Assembly: GCA_037833965.1 (NCBI GenBank) | Contig: AP031354.1 | Location: 9,712,001 to 9,776,000, forward strand | Length of the DNA stretch: 64,000 nt | Origin: Marchantia polymorpha subsp. ruderalis | Lineage: Eukaryota; Streptophyta; Marchantiopsida; Marchantiales; Marchantiaceae | Reading direction: 5' to 3' | Shown here: one piece after another, positions 22,761 through 35,630 of the stretch | Layout of the letters: every line of letters starts with the position of its first letter | How positions within the stretch are numbered: position 1 is the first letter of the stretch | Translations under genes and position numbers: made by a program | Notes under the pieces: generated by a model | What the model saw: the letters and a program-made list of their open reading frames with translations, nothing else | What the model was told of the DNA's origin: nothing | Databases searched by the model: none

Positions 22761-25700
22761 ATGGAGGCACTGCGGGGTGAGGACTCGGTAGCTTTCGACG
22801 ATGAAAGCGCCGAAGAAAATTATCAGTCTGCGAGTGATCTGGTTCTGATGAGTCCCGTCGGAGTTGCCGAAATGGTGGATACGGTAATGAGCACGGTGAA
22901 AGCTGCCGTGGACAAGTTGCCTCATTTAAGCTTGGGGTCCGAAGGGGAAGAGAGTTTAAGGAAGGAAGTTTCGATTTCGGATGGCAGTGGGCATGATGAA
23001 AAGGAGGGTCAACCAGAACCCCAAGGGCACCAGAATTTCGGCAAAGGGATCCAGTCCGAAGGAGATAGTCCGAGTTGTTCAGACGAATTGTTGGAAGAGA
23101 AAGGAGTTAGCGGGTCAGGAGCCTCGGAGGATTGGTCTGTCGTGGACCCGATTTCTGAGGCTCAGAGCGTCGTCCCCAAGAATGGCAGAGCAGGTGAAAC
23201 TAAAAAGCTTGACCAATCAGGCACTGCAAACTATTTTTCATCTCTCAGTGAAGAAGATGACAAGGTTCGGGATGATCGAGCGGAGGATACCTCGTCAAAC
23301 TCTCTTCCTTCCTCTTCGAAGGTTGCTGCCGAGCCAGAGATACAAAAGCTGGCAGCAGAGAAACCTTCGAGAGTTTCTTACGCTGCTGCTGCTCTCCGGG
23401 AGCCTGAAATACAAGAGGTGGAGGAGAGCACAGAGATATCCTCTCATGGAGTTTCGTCATTGAGCTCCGTCACAGACAGGGCGCCTTTCACGTATAATGA
23501 TAAACCCTCTTCACTTAGGAGAAGAAATCGGTCCTTGAAGGTCAGCGATTCCGGCTCTAAGTCAGTGGAATCTGAATTGACAAGCTCCTACTCTACCGCT
23601 AGCCCAACCCCTGTCAGTCCACGGTCTCATGACAGAGATACCAGTTGGGCTTTTAAGGACACGACAAATGAAACCAGTGATGAATGGAGCAAGGGACCAA
23701 TTACACGAGGAGGAATCACACAGCTTAAGGCTCTAGAGGATCTGAAACAAAAGGGTCAGGTTCAAGATGCGCAATCGGAGGGAGTCTCTTCATCCGGGCG
23801 GAATGATACCGTCGATGTAGAGCCCATGGAACCCAAAAGAAAGCTCATATTCCCTTCAGGATACAATTCCGACACAGATGATGATGATGAAGAAGCAGAC
23901 AGTGGGATTATGCGGTTGGGAAGAAGGTCAGCCAATAGCAAAGGCAAGAAGAAGGAGGCAGCAGGTTCGTCAAATCAAGCCGATGAAGAAGATCTCACGT
24001 TAGGTAAGGTTCCGAGGCGGGAGGTCTATAAAATACCGTACAGTGATGATGTGGAAGACCTGCAGCAAGGAGGAAATTCGACTCATTTCCTCTCGTGGCC
24101 CGCAGAACTACTTGTGCAGGCTGTTGGGTTCCAAGTGAGGCTTATTATCCATGTAGTGGCCGTTGCTCTTTGGATGTTCAACTTTACTTGCTCCTTGATA
24201 TCTCGACCGGTTCATCGAACCATCCAGGTGAAGGAAAGAGCAACAGACATGGCAACAGATGCGGTGAATCAAGGTTTTGGGCTTATTTCACAGGTCAGAG
24301 AAGGTGTTGCGCAAACGGGGCCGATTGTCACTAAACTGTCGAAAAAGACAATGATGGGATGCTTGGGTTCAGCGTATGTCGTCTTTGTTTTGAGTCTCCT
24401 CCTCATTCCAGCTTTCTTCGTTGATCTGATTCTGGTGAGTCGAATCGTGGAGGAGCCTGTTCAGCTTCGAGAAGTTTTGAACTTTGACTACACGCAGGCA
24501 AGGCCCAGTGCTACATTTCCCGTTCTTTCAGGTCAGGATCTTGAGAAGGCAAAGAATCTGCCTCTGGAGAAGCTCGTTTCTTTTCGCAAAATTCCGGCAG
24601 GCCACTACTTTCACGTCAATGTGATCCTAACAATGCCAGAATCGGAGTACAATATAAGACTGGGCATGTTTCAGGTATTGAATCGTCTTTCTATCGGCTT
24701 TTTTTGAATATGTATGTTTTGTTTGGGTGTTGTTCTTGTATATGACTAGTTCATACTTTGAAACATTTTTTGTTGGACATTTGTCGGATTTTCTATGATG
24801 TGGTTCTACTGAAGATGTAGAATCCACTTTCATCTCGAGTTCTTTGTGTACTTTGCATGTTTTGAGTTCCACAAGCCTACTTCAGATTTTGCAATTGAAA
24901 ATGTCATTCGCAATAAATTTTAACTTGAAGCCTGAAGAAGGCCAATGTCTGGACTCTTTGTGGAATGAAAACTGATCATGATACTTTCCGGGCGTGGCGA
25001 AGGATCTGGTTAGATTTCAGCCCAGGGACAGAATCTAGTCAATAAGCAGGGTTGCAGTTGTTTACTTCTACATTGTCTTTTACAGTCTTCCTGTTTTGAA
25101 ATGCACTCGAGGTAGATGTATCTTAATCTCGAAGCGGACAAGAATTCCACCACTTCAACCGGGTAGCTTTTGATCGCGAATGAATCCGTTTGTGCTCAAA
25201 CTTAAGATTCGCTGGTACAATGTCACGCTGTCGTGATGCACGTCAAAACTTAGACATGCTGTAAATTTTTCACTTTAGGACCTTTACTTTCAGTCCTAGC
25301 ATAAAGTTCAGAGGATGTGACGACGAGCAATATGTCTTGTACGGGAAATTCTCATTTATAGGCCTATAACTCTTTACGTCTTAGCCAGAGCTGCATTGTA
25401 GCACTGGACAACTTCACCTTTCATTGGATTTAGAAACTTGTCCGCGGTCACATCGTTCCTTCAGTTTGAATTTGGTTGTAAACTCTCCGTCGTCAACTTA
25501 GTTTGGTATTAATTCAACAATCTTTAATTGAGCAGGTGACAGCAGAGATGCTCTCTGCAAGAAATCAAGTTCTGATGCGACAAAGTAAGCCGTGCATGCT
25601 GCGATTCAGGAGTGCTCCTATTCGTCTGTTCAAAACTGTGCTCTACAGCATCCCACTTTTGATGGGCTTTTCTACCGAGACTCAGAAGATAGAAGTAACT

Positions 25701-26354
25701 GTACTCCACGCCCAAGAGAAGTTGGTCCCCACAGCGAGCGTGAGGATTTTGCTGGAACCAAAAGCTGGGTATCCTCAGGGTGGTGGTTTGCCTGAGCTGT
25801 ATGAGGCTGAGCTACATCTTGAATCAGCCTTGCCTTGGCCCAAGGCCATCATGCGCCGCTGGAAGTGGACGTTTTATGTCTGGAATGGAGTATGCTTGTT
25901 TCTTTTCGAAGTAGCTATAATCCTCTGCTGCTGTCGGCAAGTTTTGTTGCCTGGCTTGGGAGGACGTGGTCAAGATTATGAGAACATTGTAACAGGTGAA
26001 CCAGCGGAGAATGCTTTGAATGAAGGCAATACGACGAAGAAATCAAAGGGGAGGAGGCGGGTCTACTTTGAAGATGACTTACCCGTATCGGAGTCTGTGC
26101 GAGGTATTGAGGGTGATGTGTTGCCTGTAAGTAGGTCGGGGGAAGCAGGTCACTTGAATGGCCACAGTGATGATTCTGATGCAGACGCTGGGTGGTCGAT
26201 GCCCCCTCTCGAGGAAGCCATTTCTACTGTGGAGGAAGGAATGAGAGCAATGGAAGAGACAGTGAAAACCCTGGGGGAAACACTAGTGGGGGGCGTATCA
26301 GAAGGTCTGGGTCAGGCCTTATCGAACGTGTCAACCTCTCTTGACGAAAAGTGA
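22761..26354 (+). CDS. Seipin, long plant SEIPIN2/3 type, ER lipid-droplet assembly
   Basis: Seipins are ER membrane oligomers that organise lipid-droplet formation. Two exons, 22761-24674 and 25536-26354, join in phase 0 to 910 aa. The ATG at 22761 is the first in frame. Residues 1 to about 440 are acidic, Ser-rich and probably disordered, as in plant SEIPIN2/3. A hydrophobic segment follows (about 442-480, AELLVQAVGFQVRLIIHVVA), then the first transmembrane helix (about 533-558, VVFVLSLLLIPAFFVDLIL). Next is the lumenal seipin domain, with FRKIPAGHYFHVNVILTMPE, NIRLGMFQ at the splice, and VTAEMLSARNQVL, PCMLRFRSAPIRLF after it. The second transmembrane helix (about 752-778) ends in CCCRQVLLP. 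The cytosolic tail is acidic. The 861-bp intron interrupts the lumenal domain. No break is seen. Confidence 0.93.
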
Positions 26355-27959
26355 TGACTCTTCGAGCTTTTTTTGAGTGGCGAGTTGTATTATCCACAGC
26401 CTAAAGTGGCAGACACCAATTTTAGTCAACTTACTCTGTAATGGAGCAAACCCGCAGGGTACAAGCACTTCGGAGGAGCTTGACACAGTTTTGTCGTCCT
26501 TCATGGTCTGGTAGAAGTGACAAAAATTATTGTACAAAAGGACAAGCCTAGCGTATTGCAGGCTATATATCTGCTTCTTGGGAGACGTGTGCCTTCCACA
26601 TTAGGTGATGTGCACATCTGTAAAAAGCGTCGAATTCTGGTGGCATATATCGACAAGTATCCACAAGTGGAGCACTAACTCTAACTGGGCATTCGCCGTA
26701 TTGCATCAAGGTAGTTGAAGATCGGTTTTCACATTTGAGATGATTAGCCTATATGAATAGATAGAGAGAATTAGTAATTGTCGAACGAAGTTGAAGATGG
26801 CATTTTGTGTTCCTTCATGTTTCGAAGGTTCAAGGAGTGGCTCTAAATTGTCAAAGCATATTTCCGGTGCTTATGTTCTCACTGGCGCGTCGTGATCATG
26901 TGAAGACAGACGTGTCATTTGACAGCACTCAGTTGTCAGTTGTAAAACGTATGGTTCCTCAGGAGTAATTAGTGGGTGGAATGTATGAACCGATGATCTC
27001 TCCGTGAGGACATTCAGGTTCAGGTCCCGCGAAGGGAGAAGGAGTGTGCAGCTCGTTTCGCCTACTCTCTACGATGTCTTTTCGTTGGATACGATCTGAT
27101 TTCTTTTGATTCCATGATTTGGACTTGATGCATTCTCATAGCATTCAAATAATTCAGATATGATTCATATCTCGTCATACTATTATGGAACCAACTAGAC
27201 TTCAACCTTCATTCCTGGATCGTGGTTTTACACCCAACTGGCAAGCAGCGAACACCAGTCATTAGTCGGTATAGAAACCGACTGTATATGAGGACAACAG
27301 TGAATGAAACTTTTTATCGAACACCAGATCAAAAGTTAGTGCTCGGACCACAGTCCTTGTTATTGCTGTCATGACTAGACAGACAGCAGTCTTTGAGTTT
27401 AAGCTCACGCGTCGCAGCTTTCGGCTTAGAGCATTTGGCAAGGGCAGTTCGGTGCGAGACTTAGCCTCCAAAGATAATACGCCAGATGGCACCGTCGCTT
27501 GCACACAGAGAACAGTGTTCATGATCAGCTCTTTCGAAACATGTGAGCTCAGTTGATCTCACACTGAACGCCAGGACATCAGAAGACAGCTCGAAGCACA
27601 TCACCGTCATCGGTTCGTTAATTGATGCCGAAAGCATGTTATCCATGAAACTCTAGTCTTCGGGAGGAGCACATTCTTTGTGCTCGTTATAAATCTCATA
27701 GCAACTGGAGGATGAAGGATGGAATGGGGGTGGTGCTGTTGGGATAGACGGGGGCAGGTGGGGATGGATACATGTCAGTCGTGGGTGAAGGGCGAAGAGT
27801 GTCGAGGACGAGATGCGAGCCAATGGCAGGGCGAAGACGGAAGCGCCCACATTTGGCAACCACACACAAGCATCTCACCCCATCCCCATCCACTTGTCTG
27901 AGCGGGACGTGCACAGAGCTCGGGCCTCCCATTGGTTGCGAACTGGCACTCTGACACAC
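26355..27959. other. Intergenic region between seipin and LCNP
   Basis: The seipin 3' UTR is followed by DNA without a recognisable gene. Between about 27690 and 27960 four or more overlapping frames are open on both strands; this reflects GC-rich, stop-poor promoter-side sequence of the next gene rather than coding. Confidence 0.45.
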
Positions 27960-28782
27960 TGCCACTGCTTCCGCAACGCCGGTCGCCCTCTCCCGAATGT
28001 ACCTGCGCTCAAATTCTCCTATTCACCAGAATCTGTACGCGGTGACAAGTTTCTTGCCCTCTCTTACTTCGTGGCACCACAACGAGCTCAGCTCTGCCCT
28101 GCCTGGCCTTCGGTACATAATGGCAGCCTTTTGATTATCCTCCTGGTAAGTGAATGCTGTCCTTGCTAACCTCTGCACTGAACGCCCGAGCGAGATGCCT
28201 GAATGTCATTGCCACAAGTCTGCCACCGTAAGGATCCTTCCTTCGTGTGACGACCTGGGCCCTCGTTTCGCCGTCATGGTCACGTTTTGCCGACTCGGGT
28301 CTCTATTGGGGCGATTTAGAATGCCGAGCTGTCTGCAGGTCTGTTGAGATCGGAGAACGAGAGACAGTGTAGTAGTGCTGGAGCAGTCGTAGTCATCTGA
28401 AGGATTGCACAGATAGTTGAAGTTGGATCGGAAGGTTGTGGTGGGGAATCTGTCTTTGCTTACGGTGGAGAAACTTGTTTTTGACCGATGAATTTGGACA
28501 GATTATGGGGGCGATGGGTGTCTCGTTTGGTGAACACAATATGCTCGTTATCGTGTGCTCTGACTTTCTGGTCGTAGCAGATAGCATTGGCCTCTTGGCA
28601 GCCTTTGAGTGTGTTGTGTTTTCCCATTAATTCATTGAAATGTTTGGTCTCCCATCTCGGTTCAGTTTCGAATTTTCATGAGCGCAAGTTGAGCGCCTAC
28701 CAATCTGTTGGATTTTGCAGATCAGCTGTCCTGTTTCTGAGCCAGTTGGATCATCTGAACAATCTACCCAAGTCGTAAGATC
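27960..28782 (+). promoter_or_regulatory. LCNP leader with a probable 5' UTR intron
   Basis: A strong donor (CTG|GTAAGTG) lies at 28145/28146 and a good acceptor (GATTTTGCAG) ends at 28720. This would make 28146-28720 an intron in the 5' UTR just before the start codon at 28783. A tiny upstream ORF (ATGGCAGCCTTTTGA) lies in the first leader exon, near 28120. This model rests on splice consensus only. Confidence 0.45.
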
Positions 28783-31700
28783 ATGGGTAGCGTCTCAGCA
28801 AGTTACGGGGTGGTGACTTTCTCACCAATCTTTTCGAATCGTCTGACATCTCCTGGGGCTAGGTTGGAATCAGATCTCAAGGACCTATTGTTTTATGCGT
28901 TCAAGGAAGCTCATTTGGAAAATAAGATCTGACGCCGTGAGGTTAGCTGAATGTTGTTGTAAACTCGTCAACCACAGAAGACTTGCAAACAATTGATTGC
29001 TGATCTTTGCAGCTGAACTGTGTCATTATGTCCTGACCTGATACGCTAAATCTTCTTCGTATCGTAGTTGTAGATTTGTTTTTCCTATGGGAGTCACGTC
29101 GTTCTATGTGGCAATTGCACTGATCAATTGGTGACTTTGGTATAGGTTTGAACCCTGCCATCCGTTATCCCGTCGAATTGTGAGAGCAAAATGCTCTCAA
29201 GAATGTCAGGAGATTATCAACAAAGCGAGCAAAGCTGTTCGGTGTGTCGGTGCGGCATCGATGGCAGCTGCTCTGCTCTTGACTTCTGCAACCCAGGTCT
29301 CCCTCTAACTCTCCAACTCTGCGAAGCATGATTTTATCTTTTTAGTTTACCTCTGAGATAAGAGAAAACATAATTGTATAAGCATGGAGTACGTTTTAAA
29401 ACTGGTGGTTGTCTCTCACTATCGAAGCTCCTTTGTAACACCGTCATCCTTGAATTTTCGATTTACATTCATTTGAAAGATAGGATCATGGCCTGGCGTG
29501 TTCATGAACGAAATGATGATTGGTAAAAACTGAAACTGTCATAAGATAGTCAGAACCAAAGAACTTCGGTGTGTCAAGAAATTCTACTGTCCTGACAGTT
29601 TCGAACGATAAGCACACCTCTTAAACAGCTGTCTCCATCATCCTTACCAGGAGTATCATGTTTCCATGTTTATGATGGCATACAGGCGGTTCAATGCCTT
29701 CGCTGTTTTTTCAGTCTACGTTAAGCTGGTTGGTTTCTGAGTTATTTCAATGGACATTGTGGTCTCTGCAGTAAAGGCCATGCTTATATAAGTGTACTGG
29801 ATAGACATGACTGTATGTTTTGATTTTCTTTGTTAGACTCCGAGTGCTACAAGATATCTTCTGTTACTTCTTGTTCCAGGACCATATCGTCTCTACAGTA
29901 GAAGTTCTGCATACAGCACTGTACTTGACATTATTCGTTCTCTGGTGTATTCTTCTTTGTTGGCTGTTATATGCGTTAAGAGAGACTTTCCGTTTCCGTT
30001 ATTTGGCGTGATGTTGCCACTTCTGTTTCTTCGCATCATTGGAACCGCTTCAAAGGGAATTTTAATCTCAGAATTATGTCCAAATAGCAACTGTTGCCCT
30101 CAATTCTGGGCGCTTGTGCCTTATCTTTCATATTGAAGACTTTCATACGCCTTGTTTGATGATTATGTCCTTATACATGATTGAAATGCGATGCAATAAT
30201 TACCGTATACCAAGTGGTGTATTGTACGACTGGACTTTGGTTTCGAACTAACTACCATCGAGGGCTAGAGCTGGACGATGAAAAGTCTTGCTTATTAACC
30301 ACCTGCACCAGGGACATCGGGGTGCTCTTTAACACCTCAAGAATACCTGACGTTTTCTGGACATGGAGTTAACAGAAACATGTCAAGACGAGATGCATAA
30401 TCTGAAACTAACGTACGTTGCTGGGAAGGTCATCGATGTTGTCTTACCGAGCCTAACTCCTGCATGCCCAGATTCACGAGTTTTGACATTCGAGACTGTT
30501 TTTAAACTTGTTTTCACTATTGCGCGAGTGGTTCCATGATCGATGAAACCACTCGCGCAATAGTGAAAACAAGTTCTAAGACGGATCTTTCTTGCTTTGA
30601 AACCCTCCTTGTCTTCGGAAAATCACTAGCACTTACATGAACATCTTAGACTGAACAAGTAGTATCAGCTTATGAATCGGAATGACCTGCAGGTCATAGG
30701 AGGTCTCTCAGGAGGCAGGTCTGGAAGTAGAATGAAGCCCAGCGAAAATCCTCCTTGTAATTATAGGTGAAGCAATCTATTAGTGAAGCTTGCAGTCTAC
30801 ACTCATAGACCGCTTTGCCTATCTCTACAAGGGGGAATCTTTTGCAACTTCTAGAGGCGTCAACGACCTAGGAGCAGAGGTACTTTGGTGAGGCGACTGG
30901 ATTGAGCACTAACACAGTATTTGATTTTAACTCGAACATGAAGAATGACATCTGAAGTGTTTGGTGTGGATCTGTAAATAACGACCTCGTTTCTCTAAAA
31001 CTTATTATATCATGGACCTACCTCGCCTACAATGGCTTTAAAAGACATGACCACCTTGTCAGCTGTCTTTACTTTTGAGCCGTTTTCTCGGTAATCTCTT
31101 CCAGAAAACTTGAACAAATCCGGTTGTACGTTCGTTGGTTGAATTATGTATTTTATCTCGTTACTTGAATCTGTCGCTTATCTTCGTAATGAAGCAACTT
31201 CATCTGCCAGAAGAGTTGATCCAGGTGGTCGTTGGATGTGGGATGCATACATGTTTCTGACATTTGAGAATCTCAATTGTAGGCAGGCCACAGCTGAGGA
31301 CCTACACGTAAGTACCGGGAGTATGTGTGGTGACTTGGCCCTGGTGTCCGAAAGCGACATGATTCTGAAACTGGAACCAGGGCAGAACGCTTTTGAAGAA
31401 GGAACCACCGGTCCTTTTGTGATGGGTGGAATGAGCATGAAGAATTTCGAGCCTGCGCGATATGCAGGGCGTTGGTTCGAAGTTGCATCACTGAAGCTTG
31501 GCTTTTCTGGGCAAGGGCAGGAGGATTGTCACTGCACTCAGGTAATACGCACTTAACCTTTTGGCTGCAATAGTTATGGAGTGCGCGGGCGTGTTCAGTG
31601 TAGCAACTTGCATTTGGTTTGAAGTTTTCTGCTTTCATCTCGTGACACTTGCTCTCCGAAGCGTGTTCTCTCAACTTTTCCACGGTTGTGAGGAATGAAC

Positions 31701-32859
31701 GGTGGCATAAAGCAGACGTCATTTCTGCCTCCTTGCCTGAGCAAACAAAAGATCTCTGCGAGAGTCATCCTCTGTATTTGTTGCAGATCCGAGCTTATTT
31801 CGGTCAGGATTAGCTGCTCGTTTACTGATCTTCACTCTGACAGGGTGTGTATACATTCGATGAGGAGAATAGAGCGATCAAAGTCGACACCTTCTGTGTG
31901 CATGGAAGCCCAACCGGTTATATCACAGGAATTCGCGGGAGGGTGCAGTGTGTTGCTGACGCGGACCTTGCAAAACTTCAGACCGACGTAGAGCGAATGC
32001 AGATGATACAGCAGAAGTGCTTCTTGAGGTTTCCGAGTATCCCTTTCATTCCGAAGCAGCCTTACAATGTCATCAACACAGATTATGAAAATTATGCTCT
32101 TGTTTCGGGCTCAAAAGACACGAGCTTTGTACAGGTATTCCGTTCGACCTTCTTCTTCCCTCTACTTATGGACGAGTGTCACACTCTTCACCCGTCACGT
32201 TTATGAGGATAGTCGAGCAGAATCCATGAGGCTGGATTGAATATTGTTTCAGTTTGTTCCATTTAGAACACGCATTTTCGATGTATATCGAGAGTTGAAA
32301 GACAGGCATGATCATTTGGCAGTTCACTCCTGTCCTCAGTTTACAGTATATTCAATGAGTGTCTACTCCAGGACCCATGCAAACTTAGAAACTGTGGTAG
32401 ATGTCATTGCTTCGAAGATTCTGACGGAACCTGCCCAATTCCCAATCAGCTCATAAAATGTAGTTAGCTACGATACAAATTCTATCAAATGGTAAAAATG
32501 AAATGTGCGGCGAAGCTTGGAAGACAACTCTTACAGCTCTGTAATATTTTCTTTATGTGGTGTGTTCTATCGTCCAGATTTATTCTCGTACACCAAATCC
32601 CGGTCAAGAGTTCATCGACAAGTACAAGAGGGAGCTGGGCGATCTGGGATTCAATGCCGGCCTCATCAAGGACACCCCTCAAGACTGTGAAGTGATGTCC
32701 ATGGAGGCGTTGGAAACGATGATGGCACGCCCGGGTATGGAGGAGGCAATGACCAATAGGTTCCCACCGCTGGAGCTTGCGTCCTCAGGCCTCGAGCTCA
32801 ATCCTTTCACCAGCTTGTTCGACACGCTCAAGAAGCTCGTACAATTGTACTTCAAGTAG
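28783..32859 (+). CDS. LCNP: Chloroplastic lipocalin (LCNP/CHL)
   Basis: Plastid lipocalin, known in Arabidopsis to protect thylakoid lipids from peroxidation and to be needed for sustained photoprotective quenching (qH). Five exons, 28783-28862, 29146-29296, 31287-31541, 31844-32134 and 32578-32859, close in phase to 352 aa, matching the Arabidopsis protein in length. Exon 1 encodes a Ser-rich transit peptide. Exon 2 has Cys-rich SQECQE and a hydrophobic AASMAAALLLTSATQ likely serving lumen targeting. Exon 3 contains the lipocalin GxW motif in ARYAGRWFEVASL, then GQGQEDCHCTQ. Exon 4 has VYTFDEENRAIKVDTFC and CFLRFPSIPFIPK. Exon 5 has YSRTPNPGQEF, KDTPQDCEVM and ends KKLVQLYFK. The exon 1 donor (AG|GTTGGA) is weak but phase-consistent. 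Intron 2 (29297-31286) is nearly 2 kb and holds a perfect hairpin. Confidence 0.94.
30505..30575. repeat. Perfect 29-bp hairpin in LCNP intron 2
   Basis: The 29 bases at 30505-30533 (AACTTGTTTTCACTATTGCG, then CGAGTGGTT) are repeated exactly in inverted orientation at 30547-30575, with a 13-base loop. No mismatch occurs, which suggests recent origin or selection on pairing. There is no larger transposon structure around it that I can see. Confidence 0.9.
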
Positions 32860-35630
32860 ATGATGCACTGTCGGTGAAAAAATCTCATGTATATCAGTCA
32901 GTTGCTGTAACTTACCATCCTCTCTCAGCTGTGCTTCCAGAGGTGCAGAGAAGCTTATCTCGAACGCATTGCATATTTTTCTATCGATGAATATACATGA
33001 ATGAATGAATGATTGAAAGTCAACAAGATTTTTGCTCATATCTTACGTGAGTGATTTTCAATGTGCCATTTTCTGATCCAATGATTGTAACTCGAAGTCC
33101 TAGAACCGGTCATACAAGCAGAGTGCCGAAAGCAGACGTATCCTGTACTGGAGTGACACGAACCGTCTGTTCCCATATGTACTAGACGCGAGTTGAACTT
33201 TTCTAGTGCACGTGTTTCTTACGCTGGTCTCCTCTAACTGCAGCAGCCGCACTTTCATCCAATGGAGCAATCACCGTGAAAAAAAAACAAAAAAATTCTA
33301 TGATGTCCTTCAAGTCATTAAACTATGAAAAAATTGGCAACATCTGTGCATTTCCTTGGCATTGTTGTTATATACATAGACACACATAGCTTGAAAGGCC
33401 GCCTAAAATCTGCAAGTAGAGTCATAGTAGTGACCTACATTTCTGGGACAGTGAAGAGTTGATCATGCCAACCCCTTGAGCAATTACGAGGTTGCCACTC
33501 CGTAGAGTTGGAGATCAAACCAGGTGAGAGCCGACTGTGCAGTACAGTGCATCCAGTGGATGCACGTCTGCTTCAGTCAGATGCGTTCAGTGTTGACATG
33601 TAGGCTTTTCCGGAGATGGTCGTGGGGATCTAAGACTTATCTGCGTTGTCCGTTCTTGGTGTCTATACATATATAATATCGGAGGAAGCCGAACCTGGTT
33701 ATACGTCGTCGTGAAGTCGAAGTCGAGAAGTTCAGACTCACGCGTTTTTTTTACAGTGTTTCTACAAGTTTTTCTATTATCAGCATGACTTCTCAAATGA
33801 GGAATCACCCCGTCACAATTCACTTTAGTAGCTGACAAATAGATGTTTTGAACTTTCCTATTTTTCATGACTCATATGATAGCTCTTCGATTTGATTCAA
33901 TTCAATGTTGTTGAAGTGTGGTACTTAAATAAATTTGGAGTTATTCATCAACCCACTTTCATCTTATATACTCATAATCTTCACATTCAGTATGTAAACA
34001 CAATGTATATGACTTATTATTTCCAGCTCTTCAAATGTCCCTGATGCACCCATGAGCTTCACTTCTTTATAGACCACATGTCAAAGGTCATGTTGCAGAG
34101 GGAGGTCACAAGACACTCCCATTTGAAATAAAACGGACTCTGTTGTTTAGAAGTCAAAATATTATTTCTATGTCAAAGGACAGTTGATGCACAACCTTGG
34201 TTCTAGACTTTGTCTACATTAAACTAAATTTGACAAGATTTGTGACATATATAAGGGATAAAAGCGTACAACGTTGGAAATTCTAACAGTTAAGAGTTTT
34301 ACCAGCCTCGTTGCGTTAAAAGTTTTTACCGTTCAGCGTAGATCCCAGTGACGGGAGTTTCATTAGACGTTGTGAAGTCAAACAAGAACCTTTTTGTCTC
34401 TAGATACCATCAAAAAAACATGAAGAAAATTAAACATAAACCCAAAGAACTTTTGCAAGGATTGGTATGATTACTCTCTTCCAACTCCAAATTTTTGATG
34501 TTCTAAATGAAGAAATAATTGCACTCGCATGCTAAAGTATTTTTCAACAAAGAAGTATCCATCTTTCGGAAGATATAGAAAATGACCTTACAAACAATTA
34601 TTTAACCCTGTGCATGGTTGTCTTCAGAATCTCATTCAGGAGATGAAGATTATGATTATGAGATTATGATTAGATTATGAGGTCAAGTCACACGCATAAT
34701 CAGAAAATCACGAACAGTGGTGACATCCTTTGATGGCGGACTACAAGGTGCATCTCATTTAGCTAAGCTTGTATTCAGCTATGGATTGAATATATCGCCT
34801 GCAGGTTCAGTCAATCAACGACAATATTGCTATCACGTGTAGTACAAGCAGTCAAGCTAGGAATTCCAGAAAAGCGGAAATATGAAGACTAGAAAACAAA
34901 CAAGCACTACTCAAAGAATCCTTGCAGTACTACTTGTTTGAACAAAAGCTTCAACAGATACATATATTCTACGGATTGTGAACAGTTACCTCACATCTTC
35001 CGAACAAAGCCAGTCACAGTAGAGAAAAAAAAGCAACGGAAGTTTTCAGACTCTGGCTTGATGGAAAACAATGAATTGTCCATTTGTCCCTTCGAATTTC
35101 ATGATTTAACAGGTTTGGCCCATTCAAAAGCTTTTGAGATGCTAGTTAGCATTTTATGCAGCCAATACAAAGAACGAAGAAATCCTCATCTTCACACATT
35201 TGAGTTCAGATCGCTTATATGCAAATCAGCTTGGTCGAAATAGCTTCAAGCTTGTCTGCAAATAATCATTAATGTAACAACTCCTACAATTTACATCGAA
35301 TTTACAGAAGTGTACAACAGATCTGAAGCAGAATGTGACTTACTTCAGTCCTCAATTATCACAATATTTCTACATCTGATTGTCAAGATTTTGAAACCTT
35401 TGCTCTAGATATTCCCACATCCAGATCCGTACGCCTACGTGATGACCCTGTTTTTCTCCTGCCTTTGCATCTTGGAAAAGAGAGTTTCTTTCAGTGGCTG
35501 TTTAAGCTTCCTTCTAACTGATGTCATAGCCCTATAATTATAACAAGTTAACCAAGTGGGAGGAAAAAGTAGCAGCTGAGTGCAGTGTGACATGTCCAGT
35601 CCAGAAACTAGGGATAATACAATAATAAAT
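32860..35630. other. Convergent intergenic region between LCNP and the fucosidase
   Basis: The two genes end towards each other here. A short GAAT repeat (about 32996-33011), an almost perfect GTGCATCCA palindrome near 33548-33566 and a GATTATGA-rich stretch (34645-34680) are the only structures. The plus frame at 34938-35243 has no recognisable domain. Confidence 0.45.

Noticed and set aside
27653..28169. Cluster of overlapping 60-118-codon frames on both strands
   Set aside because: Several frames are open at once with no domain, typical of GC-rich promoter DNA rather than coding sequence.
32253..32456. Plus-strand frame of about 67 codons inside LCNP intron 4 as an extra exon
   Set aside because: Joining exon 4 directly to 32578 gives the exact lipocalin sequence order and length; the frame does not match the family.
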